A stretch of DNA of 14,310 nucleotides from NCBI GenBank assembly GCA_026416315.1, contig JAOAFK010000023.1:1-14310 (forward strand). The letters are read 5' to 3'. Both the position numbers and the translations under genes were made by a program. This document shows, piece by piece, positions 13,352-14,310 of the stretch. The number at the start of each line of letters is the position of its first letter. Positions within the stretch are counted from its first letter, which is position 1. The notes beneath the pieces are model-generated. The model searched no databases. It was given only the letters and a program-made list of their open reading frames with translations, and was not told the DNA's origin. Source of the DNA: Syntrophorhabdaceae bacterium (GTDB lineage Bacteria > Desulfobacterota > Syntrophorhabdia > Syntrophorhabdales > Syntrophorhabdaceae).

Positions 13352-14310
13352 ATGAATTTAAACATATTTAACACATTTTCAGGAAAAAAAGAGGCCTTCA
13401 AACCCATTAAAGAAAACACAGTGGGAATGTATGTCTGCGGGGTCACGGTATATGACCACTGTCATATAGGTCATGCAAGAAGCGCCATTGTCTTTGATGT
13501 AATAATAAGATATTTAAAGGCAAAGGGCTATGATGTTATTTCTGTGAAAAATTTTACAGATATAGACGATAAAATCATAAAAAAATCGAAAGAAGAGGGC
13601 ATTTCCTGGAAAGATGTGGCTGAAAAGTATATCGCATCATTTTACGAAGACATGGATGCCCTACATATATTAAGACCCACATATGAGCCAAAGGCAACAG
13701 ATCATATAGATGACATGATAAAGCTTGTTGAAACCCTTCTAAATCAGGGACATGCCTATATCATGGATGGTGATGTATATTTTAATGTGGAGAGTTTCAC
13801 AGGTTATGGAGAGCTATCGAAGAGGTCTCTTGATGATATGTTAGCAGGTGCAAGGGTAGAAATAAATGAAAAAAAGAAAAACCCTCTTGATTTTACATTA
13901 TGGAAGGCCTCAAAAGAAGGTGAACCAAGCTGGGACGCCCCTTTTGGTCAGGGAAGACCGGGCTGGCATATAGAATGTTCTGCCATGAGCACAAAATATC
14001 TCGGTAATCCCTTTGATATCCACGGTGGCGGTAAAGACCTCATTTTTCCCCATCATGAAAACGAACGTGCTCAGACAGAGGCTGCAACAAAAAAAAGATT
14101 TGTCAATTACTGGATTCATAATGGTTTTGTAAATATTGAAAAAGAAAAGATGTCAAAATCTTTAGGCAATATACTTTTAATAAAGGATTTTATAAAGGAA
14201 TACCATCCTGAGACATTAAGGCTATTTTTCCTTTCAACACATTACAGAAGTCCTGTTGATTATAACGAAAAAGCCATAGAAGATGCAGACAGTGCCCTTT
14301 ACAGGCTTTA
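13352..14310 (+). CDS. cysS: Cysteinyl-tRNA synthetase, 3' end cut by window edge
   Basis: CysRS charges tRNA-Cys in the cytoplasm. The first 319 codons are present: CGVTVYDHCHIGHARS with C29 as a zinc ligand and the class I HIGH motif at 38-41, NFTDIDDKI (68-76), the GWHIECSAMS zinc ligand C209, HGGGKDLIFPHHENE with H234 and E238, and KMSKS at 266-270. Homologues begin about eight residues before the GKKEAF-type segment, as with ATG 13352. An in-frame ATG at 13334 would add six residues (MIDIHA) and cannot be ruled out. No SD is seen before either. The anticodon-binding C-terminal domain lies off-window. The gene follows the lipoprotein by 41 bases and may have its own promoter. Confidence 0.96.
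   Translation, partial: MNLNIFNTFSGKKEAFKPIKENTVGMYVCGVTVYDHCHIGHARSAIVFDVIIRYLKAKGYDVISVKNFTDIDDKIIKKSKEEGISWKDVAEKYIASFYEDMDALHILRPTYEPKATDHIDDMIKLVETLLNQGHAYIMDGDVYFNVESFTGYGELSKRSLDDMLAGARVEINEKKKNPLDFTLWKASKEGEPSWDAPFGQGRPGWHIECSAMSTKYLGNPFDIHGGGKDLIFPHHENERAQTEAATKKRFVNYWIHNGFVNIEKEKMSKSLGNILLIKDFIKEYHPETLRLFFLSTHYRSPVDYNEKAIEDADSALYRL

Noticed and set aside
1..14310. CRISPR arrays, tRNA/rRNA genes, insertion sequences, phage or toxin-antitoxin modules
   Set aside because: I saw no regularly spaced direct repeats, no tRNA-like cloverleaf with a conserved T-loop, no transposase or integrase motifs and no small paired genes. This was by eye; tRNAscan-SE or Infernal would be decisive.

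Overview
The window is about 14.3 kb of AT-rich chromosome (roughly 40% G+C by eye) from what looks like a diderm bacterium. Two lipoproteins carry lipobox signal peptides, and the order ffh-rpsP-khpA-rimM-trmD-(SPOUT RNA methyltransferase)-rplS-rnhB-yraN is the one I associate with deltaproteobacterial/Desulfobacterota-type and related anaerobe genomes. That placement is inference and the lineage is uncertain. I see no rRNA, tRNA, IS element, integrase, phage gene or CRISPR array. Genes are packed with 1-20 base overlaps or gaps.

Layout. (1) 1-930, minus: an Elp3-like radical SAM protein cut by the left edge. (2) 931-988: a short divergent promoter region. (3) 989-4438, plus: a family 5 (DppA/OppA-type) substrate-binding lipoprotein, a DppB-type permease and a short NagA-like metal-dependent amidohydrolase. 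The DppC permease and DppD/F ATPases are not here. (4) 4449-11269, minus: a long likely operon, read in the order ffh, rpsP, khpA, rimM, trmD, SPOUT methyltransferase, rplS, rnhB, yraN, larB, larC. It joins SRP, ribosome-assembly and tRNA-modification genes to two genes of nickel-pincer cofactor synthesis. (5) 11323-11667, minus: an unrecognised 114-residue protein upstream of ffh. (6) 11668-11846: a divergent control region with two near-consensus promoters back to back and a palindrome over one start site. (7) 11847-14310, plus: an IclR-family regulator, a cysteine-rich lipoprotein of unknown function, and cysS, cut by the right edge.

Start codons needed correction. rpsP appears to start at TTG and the SPOUT methyltransferase at CTG, each with a strong Shine-Dalgarno (SD) at proper distance. 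rplS, the 114-residue protein and the substrate-binding lipoprotein start inside their longest open frames.

Four genes (substrate-binding lipoprotein, ffh, iclR, probably cysS) have a promoter so close to the start codon that the transcript would have a leader of about 1-10 bases and no SD. Other genes, such as rpsP and rplS, have textbook SDs. This contrast is the most general unexplained pattern here.

I found no clear new defence or mobile system. The items most worth a second look are the catalytic-core-only NagA-like enzyme beside a partial peptide transporter, the attachment of larBC to the ribosomal operon, the CTG start, the short-leader promoters, and the IclR control region with a repeated octamer.
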